Assembly (NCBI GenBank): GCA_038228695.1
Contig: JBBRPA010000006.1
Location: forward strand, 17,484-81,483
Direction of reading: 5' to 3'
DNA from: DASVRZ01 sp038228695
Lineage (GTDB): Bacteria; Verrucomicrobiota; Verrucomicrobiia; Chthoniobacterales; DASVRZ01
Length of the DNA stretch: 64,000 bases
Position 1 is the stretch's first letter. Every line of letters starts with the position of its first letter. Below the pieces are notes generated by a model, which saw nothing but the letters and a program-made list of their open reading frames with translations, was not told the DNA's origin and did not search any database. Position numbers and translations under genes: made by a program. Positions 16,507-25,112 of this stretch are shown piece after piece.

Positions 16507-17156
16507 AAAAGTGCGGCGACGTTTTCCAGAGTTAGTTCTGCCAGGGAATGAATCGCCCGGTCTGCTTTGGTTAGTTCGCCGATTGGATTCGTCGTGGCCA
16601 CAGCGATCACCTTCATCCCGGCGCGCTGAGCGGCCTCGATGCCCACGTGCGCGTCCTCGAAAACGACACAGCTTTCAGGAGCGACTCCGATCTTTCCCGC
16701 CGCTTGCAAAAACACCGCCGGATCAGGCTTCCCCGCTGACACATCCTCCGCGCTGACGATCGCATCGAACGCATCGCGCAAGCCCAACCGGTCGAGCGTC
16801 GTTGCGATATTCAAGCGATGCGTGGACGACCCAATCACTCGTGGAATGCCTGCCTCCTTCAACGCCGTCAGCCAGTCAATCACTCCCGTCAGCGCGTCGA
16901 TTCCCCAGTCCTGCACGACCTCGCGATAAAGCGCTTCCTTGCGCAACGAAAGGCGCCGCACCTCCGTCTCGTCCGTGGTCCATTGCAGCAGATTGGGAAT
17001 AATCCATTCGTTCTTCATTCCAAAGCCTGTTTTGAAATGCCCCTTCGGCAACGGTTGGCCAACTTCCCGCGCGAGCCGTTCCCAGCTTTCTTCGTGGTGA
17101 CGCGACGAATCAATAATCACCCCGTCCCAATCGAATATGGCGCCAAATTTTTTCAT
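16503..17156 (-). CDS. HAD phosphatase / beta-phosphoglucomutase-like protein
   Basis: A 217-residue HAD enzyme starting MKKFGAIFDWDGVIIDSS, with DxD motif Asp9/Asp11 (FDWDG), motif II GSSTHR, the Lys of AGKPDPAVF and motif III VVFEDAHVGIEAAQRAGM. The VFEDxxxGIxAA block is typical of the beta-phosphoglucomutase/phosphatase subgroup with a helical cap. It could be a mutase, or a general sugar phosphatase; the sequence does not settle which. The ATG at 17156 is preferred over one 9 bp upstream. It is transcribed towards maeB and divergently from the DegT gene. Confidence 0.82.
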   Translation of the reverse strand: MKKFGAIFDWDGVIIDSSRHHEESWERLAREVGQPLPKGHFKTGFGMKNEWIIPNLLQWTTDETEVRRLSLRKEALYREVVQDWGIDALTGVIDWLTALKEAGIPRVIGSSTHRLNIATTLDRLGLRDAFDAIVSAEDVSAGKPDPAVFLQAAGKIGVAPESCVVFEDAHVGIEAAQRAGMKVIAVATTNPIGELTKADRAIHSLAELTLENVAALF

Positions 17157-17253
17157 GGCGGGCACTGTTATCGAAAGAACGCGAGGAAGGGGAGATATTT
17201 TTCTCTGTGCCCTTTGCTCCGATGAAATAGGAAAATAGAAAAAAGGAGCTATC

Positions 17254-17275
17254 TCGTCTGACTCGGTTGTGGTTA
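17254..17275 (+). repeat. 22-bp dispersed repeat, copy near the DegT gene
   Basis: TCGTCTGACTCGGTTGTGGTTA here matches 49358-49379 at 21 of 22 positions (same strand). It lies 11 bp before the DegT start codon. Function unknown; it belongs to the class of short intergenic repeats listed elsewhere in this window. Confidence 0.6.
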
Positions 17276-17286
17276 GATTCCCTCAC

Positions 17287-18483
17287 ATGGAAGTCCCTCT
17301 GCTCGACCTGAAACTACAATACGCCCCGCTCCGCACGAACATTCAGAGGCGGATCGCCGAGGTTTGCGAAACGCAGGGTTTTTGTCTCGGCCCCAAAGTC
17401 GTCGAGCTTGAGCAGGAACTAGCCGATTACTGCGATGCGAAATTTGCCTTCGGCGTTTCCTCCGGCACCGACGCGGAACTCCTCATTCTGATGGGACTTG
17501 GTATCGGCCCAGGCGATGCGGTGATCACTTCGCCTTACACTTTTTTCGCCACCGCGGGCTGCATCGCCCGGCTCGGAGCGACCCCGGTTTTTGCTGACAT
17601 CGATCTGGCCACTTACAATCTCGATCCGGTCAAGGTCCGCGAATATCTTGAGGAGAAATGCCACCACGCGGCAGACGGCACAGTTGTCAACGAGGCGGGC
17701 CTGACGATTAAAATGGTCATCCCAGTTCACCTCTTCGGCTGCTGCGCGGAGATGAATGCCTTCCGCGCGATCGGCGAGGAATACGGACTGCACATCATGG
17801 AAGATTCTGCGCAATCGATCGGCGCAGAATATCCACTTTCCGACGGAACCGCCGGACGCTCGGGCTCGATGAGCGAGAGCAGTTATTTCAGCTTTTATCC
17901 GACGAAAAATCTGGGCGCATTTGGCGACGCCGGAATGATCACCTGCCGCGATGAGGGACTGGCCGTGCGGATCGAGGCGCTCCGCAACCACGGCATGGCC
18001 CCTCGCTACTATCATAGCTTGATCGGTGGAAATTTTCGGATGGACGCGATCCAAGCCACCGTGCTTTCCGCGAAGCTCCCCTTCCTCGACGACTGGTCCG
18101 CCGCCCGCAACGAAAACGCCGGACGCTACCGCCGCCTCTTCACCGACGCTGGATTAATCGAACACCTCACGCTACCGGTCGAACCTCATGCCGGCCACGA
18201 CCATCTGAAGCATCACCACATCTACAACCAGTATGTTGTCCGCACGCAGAAACGCGACGCTCTGAAGGCGCATCTTCAGGCTAACAAAATCGGCTGCGAA
18301 ATTTACTATCCCCTCTCGCTCCACCAACAGGAATGCTTCGGCTATCTGGGTTATCGCGCGGGTGATTTTGCAAACTCCGAACGCGCCGCTGCCGAGACGC
18401 TGGCGCTTCCCATCTTCCCCGAGCTGCGCCACGACCAGCAGGATTACGTGGTGGAAAATATCGCGAATTTTTTCCAGTCGTAA
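17287..18483 (+). CDS. DegT/DnrJ/EryC1-family sugar aminotransferase
   Basis: A 398-residue pyridoxal-phosphate enzyme that typically transfers an amino group from glutamate to a nucleotide-linked keto-sugar for surface polysaccharides. It begins MEVPLLDLKLQY, has SSGTDAELL (phosphate cup, 58-66), PYTFFATAG at 83-91, MEDSAQSIGA with Asp173 that holds the pyridine nitrogen, and the Schiff base lysine Lys207 in YPTKNLGAFGDAG. The insertion at about 118-140 and the His-rich segment HAGHDHLKHHH near the C-terminal third are unusual. No sugar dehydratase or transferase is adjacent, so the substrate cannot be inferred from context. Confidence 0.9.
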   Translation: MEVPLLDLKLQYAPLRTNIQRRIAEVCETQGFCLGPKVVELEQELADYCDAKFAFGVSSGTDAELLILMGLGIGPGDAVITSPYTFFATAGCIARLGATPVFADIDLATYNLDPVKVREYLEEKCHHAADGTVVNEAGLTIKMVIPVHLFGCCAEMNAFRAIGEEYGLHIMEDSAQSIGAEYPLSDGTAGRSGSMSESSYFSFYPTKNLGAFGDAGMITCRDEGLAVRIEALRNHGMAPRYYHSLIGGNFRMDAIQATVLSAKLPFLDDWSAARNENAGRYRRLFTDAGLIEHLTLPVEPHAGHDHLKHHHIYNQYVVRTQKRDALKAHLQANKIGCEIYYPLSLHQQECFGYLGYRAGDFANSERAAAETLALPIFPELRHDQQDYVVENIANFFQS

Positions 18484-18509
18484 GCACTGTCGGTGTTAGG
18501 ACTAGGCTT

Positions 18510-18543
18510 GGCATTCAATCAAGAAATGCCTCCTTACTTTTTT
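18510..18543 (+). terminator. Possible weak intrinsic terminator after the DegT gene
   Basis: GGCATT at 18510-18515 pairs with AATGCC at 18525-18530, and a T-rich run follows at 18537-18543. The stem is only 6 bp and a few bases separate it from the T run, so it is a weak candidate. Confidence 0.35.
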
Positions 18544-18550
18544 CCTCGGG

Positions 18551-18596
18551 TAGGTTTTTAACCTAATGTCGTATTGCAGGAATACTGTAATCCTGC
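18551..18596. promoter_or_regulatory. Two palindromes before the toxin-antitoxin pair, possible operators
   Basis: TAGGTT-TTT-AACCTA (18551-18565) is a perfect 6-bp inverted repeat, and GCAGGA-(9 bp)-TCCTGC (18576-18596) a second one. Both lie within 60 bp of the antitoxin start. AbrB-like antitoxins usually bind such sites to repress their own operon, so these are the natural operator candidates. Binding is inferred. Confidence 0.45.
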
Positions 18597-18608
18597 TAAA
18601 AACAATTC

Positions 18609-18854
18609 ATGACCAAAGTCATCACTGTCAATGGACGCGGCGCGCTCACCCTGCCGAAAGAAGCCCGTGAAAGACTCGGCGTGACACACGGAGGCCAACT
18701 TGTCCTGGACGTGGCCGAAAATGGGGAAGTCATTCTTCGAGCTGGCGTCGTCATGCCCGTCGAGATCTATTCCGCCGCGAGGGTGGAGGAGTTTCATCAA
18801 ACGAATGAATTGCCGCTCGCAGGCAAAAATCTCCGCTGGCGCAAAGCCCGATGA
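18609..18854 (+). CDS. AbrB/SpoVT-like antitoxin
   Basis: An 81-residue protein whose first 45 residues form a swapped-hairpin AbrB DNA-binding domain: MTKVITVNGRGALTLPKEARERLGV, then GGQLVLDVAENGEVILR. The C-terminal half would bind and neutralise the toxin. Its TGA overlaps the ATG of the PIN gene as ATGA, the standard order and coupling of a VapBC-like module. Two palindromes upstream fit autoregulation. Confidence 0.85.
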   Translation: MTKVITVNGRGALTLPKEARERLGVTHGGQLVLDVAENGEVILRAGVVMPVEIYSAARVEEFHQTNELPLAGKNLRWRKAR

Positions 18855-19267
18855 GGGTTTTTCTCGACGCCAACATCCTTTTCTCCGCGTCCTTCCCCAA
18901 TAGTCATCTCGCAGATTTTCTTGGGGCATTGGCGCATCGCTCCGACCTGCTCACCAACGCTTACGCCAAGGCCGAAGCGGTGCGGAACATTGCGGCGAAA
19001 CAGCCCAAACGTCTGACCGCGCATGAGAAATTCGCCGGGTCCTTGGAGTTGGATCCCGTTCAACTCTTTGACCTCGAGGTAAAGCTCCCAGAGAAGGACC
19101 AACCCATCCATTGCGGTGCCATCGCCGGCAAAGCGGATTTTCTGCTCACGGGCGACAAAAAAGATTTTGGCCGCCTGTTTGGCAGAACTATTGGCGGCGT
19201 GAAAATCTTCACCGTGCAGATGCTCTTGGACGAACTTATTGGGCGAGGAATCATCGGCAAATCCTGA
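18851..19267 (+). CDS. PIN-domain ribonuclease toxin (VapC-like)
   Basis: A 138-residue PIN protein. Acidic metal-binding residues are visible: Asp6 in FLDANILFSA, a Glu in NAYAKAEAV (about 42), and Asp residues in DFLLTGDKKDF (about 113-119). It resembles the COG1569-type branch of PIN toxins more than classical VapC. It probably cleaves RNA when not bound by the AbrB-like partner, to which it is translationally coupled. The pair appears intact. No sign of recent transfer such as flanking repeats was seen. Confidence 0.85.
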   Translation: MRVFLDANILFSASFPNSHLADFLGALAHRSDLLTNAYAKAEAVRNIAAKQPKRLTAHEKFAGSLELDPVQLFDLEVKLPEKDQPIHCGAIAGKADFLLTGDKKDFGRLFGRTIGGVKIFTVQMLLDELIGRGIIGKS

Positions 19268-19466
19268 CTCGCCGTCAGCAAACCATGTGGCGCGCTCAGT
19301 CCGACGACACGGAGACGGCGGTTACCCCTTTTGGCCGTGCACTTATGGCTACATAATCTGCGGACAAATGTTTCAGGATAACTTTAGGAATAGTGCGGGA
19401 CGGGCGTTAGATACATTTTTCTCTTGTTAGCTTGCCCGGTTCCATCTCTGGAGCGTAGAGAAAGGA

Positions 19467-20783
19467 GTGCGTTCTTTCCTTTTTCTATTGCTCGGAGTCG
19501 TTGTTGGCTTTTCTGACTTATCTGCCGCGCCGCTCACTCCGACCGAGGCCGGGAAACACATTGGAGAGGAAGTGGAGTTTCAGGGACTCGTCTATGGCGT
19601 GTCTTTTATGGGCACGGACCCGAACTACAAAGTCTATCTGAATTTCGATGACTACTATCCGCGCCAGTCGTTTACGGTGGAGTATAAGACAACCGATGTG
19701 CCGGGTTGTGAGAAGTATCCGCAGCTCACGCAACGCAACGTGCTGGTGAAGGGGCTGATCGAGTCCGGGGTGCATGGTCCGCGCCTGATCCTGCGCGAGG
19801 TATCGCAGCTACAGGTGTTACCGGTGGATGAGGAGGCGGTGCTGAAAGGGTCGGTTGATACGTCTATGGATCGCAAATTGTATGCGGTGGCGTGGGGACA
19901 GATTTTGGCGCGTGGCGACTATCAACGTATCGAACAGGAGGCGACGCGGATGCGTCAGCAACAGCCGCGTTTCATCGATGGTCTCTGGGCAGTGACGGAT
20001 TTTTTCGAGGGACTTTCGCATCCGCTCGAAGACTCGAAAGCAGGTTGGGAGGCGGTCATTTCCTCACTTACAAAATGGCGTGCGGATTTCCCGGATTCCA
20101 CCACTGCCCGCACGGCACTGGCTTTGGCTTACGATGATTTTGGAGATGGCATGGAAGATTCAAAGGAAAAAATCGAGCCGATGGTGCTCTGGAAATGCAA
20201 ACAGGAGGTGCAGCCCTTGCTCGACTCCATCCCGAAAGGAGATCGAATGCCGTCGGTCTATGCGTGTCTCGTTGGGCAGGTGAAAGGTGAGGGCGCAAAG
20301 GAGAAGGTGGATGCGCTTGTTTCCGAATGCCGCAGCCGTTGGCCGGAGTATTGGGGAGTGTATTTTGCCGCGGCCGCGAAGATTCAGGAAGTGGGCGAGG
20401 AAGGCGATTGGGAAGCGTGGCTGGATGGCATTACGAAAAACGACACGCCGCTCAACCGCGAATTATACGCCCGAGTCGTCTGGTCGCATTGCGGACGTCA
20501 CAATATCTATGCCAAAGTTTTTCAGGAGAACAAAGTGAGCTGGCCGCGTACTAAAGCAGGCTTCGAGGAGATGCGTCGGCGCTATCCGAAAAGCTGGTGG
20601 AACTTGAATAACTACGCGCAGTTGGCCGCCTTTGCTGACGACAAGGAAACCGCCTACGAGATATTTCAGGACTTTGGCAGTCATGTTACCTTGGACCTCT
20701 GGCTAAGCTGGACGAACTATCAACACTACATGGACTGGGTGAATTCCCCTGACAAAACAACCACGCCCACCCTAGGCAAGTAA
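19467..20783 (+). CDS. Secreted protein: OB-fold-like N-terminus plus helical repeat region
   Basis: A 438-residue exported protein. Signal peptide MRSFLFLLLGVVVGFSDLSA. Residues about 22-115 (AGKHIGEEVEFQGLVYG ... VYLNFDDYYPRQSFTVEY ... RNVLVKGLI) resemble the secreted single OB-fold domain seen in some envelope proteins. Residues 130-425 are helical and Trp-rich with repeats such as WGQILARGDYQRIEQEATRMR and FPDSTTARTALALAYDDF, resembling DUF4034/TPR-like arrays. The function is unknown. The GTG start touches AGGA directly (no spacer), which is odd, but no other start exists downstream of the in-frame TAG at 19428. Confidence 0.65.
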   Translation: MRSFLFLLLGVVVGFSDLSAAPLTPTEAGKHIGEEVEFQGLVYGVSFMGTDPNYKVYLNFDDYYPRQSFTVEYKTTDVPGCEKYPQLTQRNVLVKGLIESGVHGPRLILREVSQLQVLPVDEEAVLKGSVDTSMDRKLYAVAWGQILARGDYQRIEQEATRMRQQQPRFIDGLWAVTDFFEGLSHPLEDSKAGWEAVISSLTKWRADFPDSTTARTALALAYDDFGDGMEDSKEKIEPMVLWKCKQEVQPLLDSIPKGDRMPSVYACLVGQVKGEGAKEKVDALVSECRSRWPEYWGVYFAAAAKIQEVGEEGDWEAWLDGITKNDTPLNRELYARVVWSHCGRHNIYAKVFQENKVSWPRTKAGFEEMRRRYPKSWWNLNNYAQLAAFADDKETAYEIFQDFGSHVTLDLWLSWTNYQHYMDWVNSPDKTTTPTLGK

Positions 20784-20792
20784 TCTACTTAG

Positions 20793-23444
20793 TTAGGATT
20801 CTATCCCGGGAAAGGCGAGATCGGCGGCGGCGTGGGGACTTAGTCTGCGGCCCTCCTCCCAAATTGCGGCGTAAGTTTCAGCGTCCAGATTCTCCTGAAA
20901 ATCTGCGAGACTGGCTTGGTAATTGCGCGCGTCGAGTGGGGCGAAGGAAAGCCCGAGGCGTTCCCGCATGAGCGACGCACCGGCGAAAAGAATTAGACCG
21001 TGCTGGTGCTTATTTCGCAGTCGCGCGATGTTTCCCATTCCTTCCAAGAGATGCGGCACGATCCAGCGATTGGCCAAGTCGAGAGCGATCTCGGCGCATT
21101 CGCGGAAGAGCGCGGCTGCCTCCTCGACGCGTCCGCTTTGCAAGGCATTGCCAGCAATGCTCCAGCTATTCAACCCCACAATGTAGCGGTCGCCGATCTG
21201 ACGGAAAATTTCCAGCGCCTGGCGTTTAAGCTGGTCGGCTTTTTCGAAATCACCCCGGTCGCCGGCGATACTCCCAAGTCCGGAAAGAGCGAGTGCGACG
21301 TAACGCCGGTCGCCGAATTTTTCAGCGATAGCCAAGCAATTCCGAAAACATTGCTCGGCCAAATCAGTCTGGCCCTCCAATCGTTCAACAAAACCGCGCA
21401 GGCCGATATATTCGGCCGAGGCCCGTTCCTCGCCAAGTTCTTGCAACATTTCAATGCATTCCATCGCTGCCTTCCGCGCCGCCAAATTGTCATCCTGACA
21501 CCAAGCGAGCCGTCCGGCGTTACCCATACTGAGGGCGCGAAGGAGCGAAGGTGCAGGATCGGCCACGGCGAGAAGACTGCCGAAATGTTCTCGAGCCTCA
21601 CGCAAGTTGCTCCGCACTTCCCAGAACCGGGTCAGCGCAACAGCCAGCCGTAAGCCTTCCGCAGTCCGACCTGCGTCGGAGATCGCCCACTCGATGGCAA
21701 ATCGGAAGTTCAATTGGTCAGGCGCGAGTCTCTCAAACCAGCGAGACTGCTCCGGCCCGACTAAGTGCGGAGCGGCGGTTTCTGCCATCGTTCGGTAATA
21801 AGCGAGATGACGGTCCTTGATTAACGCTGACTCCGTCGAGTCGGCTAACTTCTCGCGGGCATATTGAAAAATCGATTCCGTGAAAACATAGCGGGGCTCC
21901 CCTCCGGGTCCGTCCTCGGTGGAGACGAGCGATTTATCGAGCAGTTGCGTAAGTAGATCGAGCATCTCCCAGTTTTCCACCTCGCTATCGGCGCAGACCG
22001 ATTCAATCGCCGCCAAGGTGCGCCCTCCTGCAAAAACCGCGAGGCGACGGAAAACAATCCGCTCTTTTTCGGAAAGAAGATCGTAGCTCCAGTCGATTAA
22101 AGCGCGCAGTGTTTGCTGGCGCGGCAGCGCGGTGCGGCTTCCTCCGGTGAGGAGTGAGAAGCGGTTTTGCAAACGTTCGGCAATTTGCTCTGGAGGGAGG
22201 ACTTTGACCCGGGCAGCGGCAAGTTCGATAGCCAGCGCGATACCGTCAAGCCGATAACAAATCCGACTGACGGCTGGGGCATTTTCTCCGGTGAGCCGGA
22301 AGGACGGCACGGCCGCCGAGGCACGCTCAACAAAGAGCCGGACTGACTCGAGCGCGCCTAGTTCCTCGACGGAATAATTTTTGAGCGATCCCCACCGCGA
22401 CAACTGCGGGCCGCTCAACGCCGGGACGGGCCAAGTGGTCTCCCCGGCGATGGCGAGAGGGGTGCGGCTGGAGGCGAGGATGCGAAGCTGGGAGGCTTGG
22501 CGTAAAAGTTTGTCCACTAGTCGGGCGATCGGCGCGACGAGATGCTCGCAGTTGTCGAGGATGAGAAGTAGGTTCTTCCGCCGAAGAAAAGTGATGAGTG
22601 CGGTCTCTGGGGAAGCCTCGCCGTCGGGTCGCAAACCGAGGATGCCCGCGATGTTAGCAGAAACATTTTCCAAGTCGGTCTCGGTAGCGAATTCGACGAG
22701 CCAGATTCCATCGGGAAACTGATCGGCCAGCTCGGCGGCGACTTGGAGCGAAATGCGCGTTTTCCCGGTGCCGCCGGGGCCCGTGAGGGTAAGCAAATGG
22801 GTGGATTGGAGCTGAGTGCGAACCTCGGCGATCTCCCGCTCGCGTCCGATGAAGGAGGTGAGTTGCACAGGGAGATTGTTCGGAAAACTTTCGAGTGAGC
22901 GCAGTGGCGGAAACTTGTTTTCCAATCCATCGATGATGAGCTCGTAAATGCGCTCGGGCCGGGCCAAATCTTTGAGTCGGTTTTCGCCGAGATCGCGGAG
23001 CGTCACGAGCTTGGGCAACCGATCGTGCGCAAGTTCCTCAGTCGCGAGGGAGAGCAGGGTTTGGCCTCCGTGACCAGCCGCCAGCAGCCGCGCGACCCGG
23101 TTGAGCACGGGGCCGAAATAATCGGATTCGCGCAGTTCCGCAACGCCGGTATGAATGGCCATCCGGACCTTGAGCGGATCGGAGTCACCCCAGTCCGTGC
23201 TGGCAAGGCGATGCTGGGCAGCAGCGGCAGCGGCAACCGCATCGGGAGCTTCGTTAAAGACGACACAGAAAGCGTCGCCAACGGTTTTGAAAACGACTCC
23301 GTGATGCGTCGTGACCGCTTCGCGCAGGATGCGGTCATGCAACGCCAGCGCTGGTCCCATTGCGGCAAGGTTCGCCTCCCAAAGGCGTGTGCTGCCTTCG
23401 ATGTCGGTAAAAAGAAAAGTGACGTTGCCAGTCGGGAGTGTCAT
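20793..23444 (-). CDS. Class III cyclase - STAND ATPase - TPR signalling protein
   Basis: An 883-residue regulator. N-terminal class III nucleotide cyclase: VTFLFTDIEGSTRLW with the first metal Asp and KTVGDAF with the second, followed by VRMAIHTGVAE. Then a STAND/NB-ARC type ATPase: LTLTGPGGTGKTR (Walker A), LLLILDNCEHL (Walker B), ILASSRTPL and the winged-helix part with LDGIALAIELAAARVKVLP. The C-terminal 350 residues are TPR-like helical repeats (for example ALSGLGSIAGDRGDFEKADQLKRQALEIF). Such proteins are believed to link ligand or partner sensing to cyclic nucleotide production. The cyclase metal residues are kept, so it may be active. I start at the ATG at 23444; a GTG 21 bp upstream is possible. 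Confidence 0.88.
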   Translation of the reverse strand: MTLPTGNVTFLFTDIEGSTRLWEANLAAMGPALALHDRILREAVTTHHGVVFKTVGDAFCVVFNEAPDAVAAAAAAQHRLASTDWGDSDPLKVRMAIHTGVAELRESDYFGPVLNRVARLLAAGHGGQTLLSLATEELAHDRLPKLVTLRDLGENRLKDLARPERIYELIIDGLENKFPPLRSLESFPNNLPVQLTSFIGREREIAEVRTQLQSTHLLTLTGPGGTGKTRISLQVAAELADQFPDGIWLVEFATETDLENVSANIAGILGLRPDGEASPETALITFLRRKNLLLILDNCEHLVAPIARLVDKLLRQASQLRILASSRTPLAIAGETTWPVPALSGPQLSRWGSLKNYSVEELGALESVRLFVERASAAVPSFRLTGENAPAVSRICYRLDGIALAIELAAARVKVLPPEQIAERLQNRFSLLTGGSRTALPRQQTLRALIDWSYDLLSEKERIVFRRLAVFAGGRTLAAIESVCADSEVENWEMLDLLTQLLDKSLVSTEDGPGGEPRYVFTESIFQYAREKLADSTESALIKDRHLAYYRTMAETAAPHLVGPEQSRWFERLAPDQLNFRFAIEWAISDAGRTAEGLRLAVALTRFWEVRSNLREAREHFGSLLAVADPAPSLLRALSMGNAGRLAWCQDDNLAARKAAMECIEMLQELGEERASAEYIGLRGFVERLEGQTDLAEQCFRNCLAIAEKFGDRRYVALALSGLGSIAGDRGDFEKADQLKRQALEIFRQIGDRYIVGLNSWSIAGNALQSGRVEEAAALFRECAEIALDLANRWIVPHLLEGMGNIARLRNKHQHGLILFAGASLMRERLGLSFAPLDARNYQASLADFQENLDAETYAAIWEEGRRLSPHAAADLAFPGIES

Positions 23445-23504
23445 TGCGAGCGGTAATTTAGCCACAACCCCATCGAAAGAGCGTTTCTTTTTTGAAAAAA
23501 TTTG

Positions 23505-25112
23505 CTAGGCCACGTCATCCGCTCCGCGTGGAACGGTGATCTGCCGGGCGGCCAGGAAGATGACCATGGCGAGACCGTAGCCGAGCGCCGCTCCGCCCGC
23601 TGGGAAGAGCGGTTGACCGATTTTCCAAGTTCCGTTCAGCCACGCCAACAGAGGCAGGCTGATCACCGTGTCGCGTCCGGTGAGCGCGTAGGAATGCATC
23701 AAGCCGGAGAGGGAGAGCACGGTCCCGACACCGCACCAAACCGCCGCCCGGTTCCACTCCCGATCGACAATATGGACAACGATCGCCGCCCAGATCATCG
23801 CGGAATAAAGGAAGCCCTGTTCGAGCGCGAAACCACCGCCGATGAAAGCTCCCGCACCGTGGGCAGCGCGGACGAGTGGTTCGGCCAAAACCGCGCCACC
23901 CGCGCCGATGGAGATCTTAACGACTAACATCGCCCAGGCCGCAATGCCCGGAAACAAACCGACGACGACCGCGACGTGATGCCGGGGCGGCGTAACCTCG
24001 AAAGCCTGCGCGGCAATGATCACGCCGATCCACATAATGATGGCGATCCCCGCCTCGGCCGGAATCAACCAGGTGAGCGCTGCCATAGTGCCGGTCATAC
24101 AAACAGCCGTGATCGCGAGGCCATTGAGCACGGAGTAACCGGCGCGGGCGCCGAGCTTTTTCCAAGCGGGATGCCCAATGTAAATCGAGGTCGGAAACGG
24201 CGAACCGAAACAGGCGGCGGCGATCGTTCCTAGTCCATTCACGATCAGGCTTGGACGCACTGGATAATCATCACCAGCCGCCGAAGCCGACTCGATGTTT
24301 TGCAAGGACGCAAGCACCCCTAATAATCCGATCGGAATGACAACCGAAAGGTAAGCGATTATGTGTCCGCCAGTAAGCGCAGTCCAAAGTTCGCCTAGCA
24401 GTGGCAAAGGAAAATAGAAATGGAAATGAGCGAGCGGGTGCGCATCCGGTCCGCCCACCGGAGCGAGTCCGGTCAGCCACGCGAGCGCTGTGCCGACCGT
24501 GAGGATCACGACGGTTGCTGGCAGTCCGCCCCGGAAACGGACGCGGCCAAAAAACACGACAAAGACCATCACGAGGGTGACGAGACCAACCACGGGCGCG
24601 GCAAAAATCTGAAAGAAAAATGCGAGTCCGAGAAAGCCAAGTCCCACCCCGCCGAGTGCAGCGAGCATGGCGGCGGGCGGGGTGTGCTGGCGAATTTTCG
24701 CAGCGAAGAACGAGCAGGAAAACTCGAGCACGCCACCGAGAAAACAGGCTACCAAACCGGCATGCCAAGCGAAGCGTTCCGGGTCGGGAATACCTTGGGA
24801 GATCGCGAGCAGTTTGGCCGGGAGCATGACCAGAAAAATGTGGGCGAACAGTCCCGGCGTACTAATTCCGTAAGGTAGCGCACAGACATCGGAGCGGTTT
24901 TCGCGTTTTGCCAAAGCGAGCGCCTGCCAGGCGTAGAAAAGATTGCCGACGAGAAACGAGACAGCGACACCGGGGAGGATTTTTCCGTAGATGAGATCCG
25001 GCGAAAAACCGAGCACCGTCGTGCAAAGCGGCGCGAGGATCAGGAGTTGGACGAGATTGTTAACAAACGCCGCGACAAAGCCTTCACCATCTCCCGCGGT
25101 AAAAAGTTTCAT
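23505..25112 (-). CDS. AzgA/NCS2-type purine permease
   Basis: A 535-residue inner-membrane transporter with about 12-14 helices. The N-terminus EGFVAAFVNNLVQLLILAPL, the ALPYGISTPGLFAHIF block and IGLLGVLASLQNIESASAAGDDYPVRPSLIVNG match the nucleobase:cation symporter-2 superfamily, AzgA-like subgroup (hypoxanthine, guanine, adenine). The start ATG overlaps the TGA of the nucleosidase gene as ATGA. Together with the nucleosidase and adenosine deaminase it forms a purine salvage operon; the permease would bring in, or balance, free bases. Confidence 0.8.
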   Translation of the reverse strand: MKLFTAGDGEGFVAAFVNNLVQLLILAPLCTTVLGFSPDLIYGKILPGVAVSFLVGNLFYAWQALALAKRENRSDVCALPYGISTPGLFAHIFLVMLPAKLLAISQGIPDPERFAWHAGLVACFLGGVLEFSCSFFAAKIRQHTPPAAMLAALGGVGLGFLGLAFFFQIFAAPVVGLVTLVMVFVVFFGRVRFRGGLPATVVILTVGTALAWLTGLAPVGGPDAHPLAHFHFYFPLPLLGELWTALTGGHIIAYLSVVIPIGLLGVLASLQNIESASAAGDDYPVRPSLIVNGLGTIAAACFGSPFPTSIYIGHPAWKKLGARAGYSVLNGLAITAVCMTGTMAALTWLIPAEAGIAIIMWIGVIIAAQAFEVTPPRHHVAVVVGLFPGIAAWAMLVVKISIGAGGAVLAEPLVRAAHGAGAFIGGGFALEQGFLYSAMIWAAIVVHIVDREWNRAAVWCGVGTVLSLSGLMHSYALTGRDTVISLPLLAWLNGTWKIGQPLFPAGGAALGYGLAMVIFLAARQITVPRGADDVA

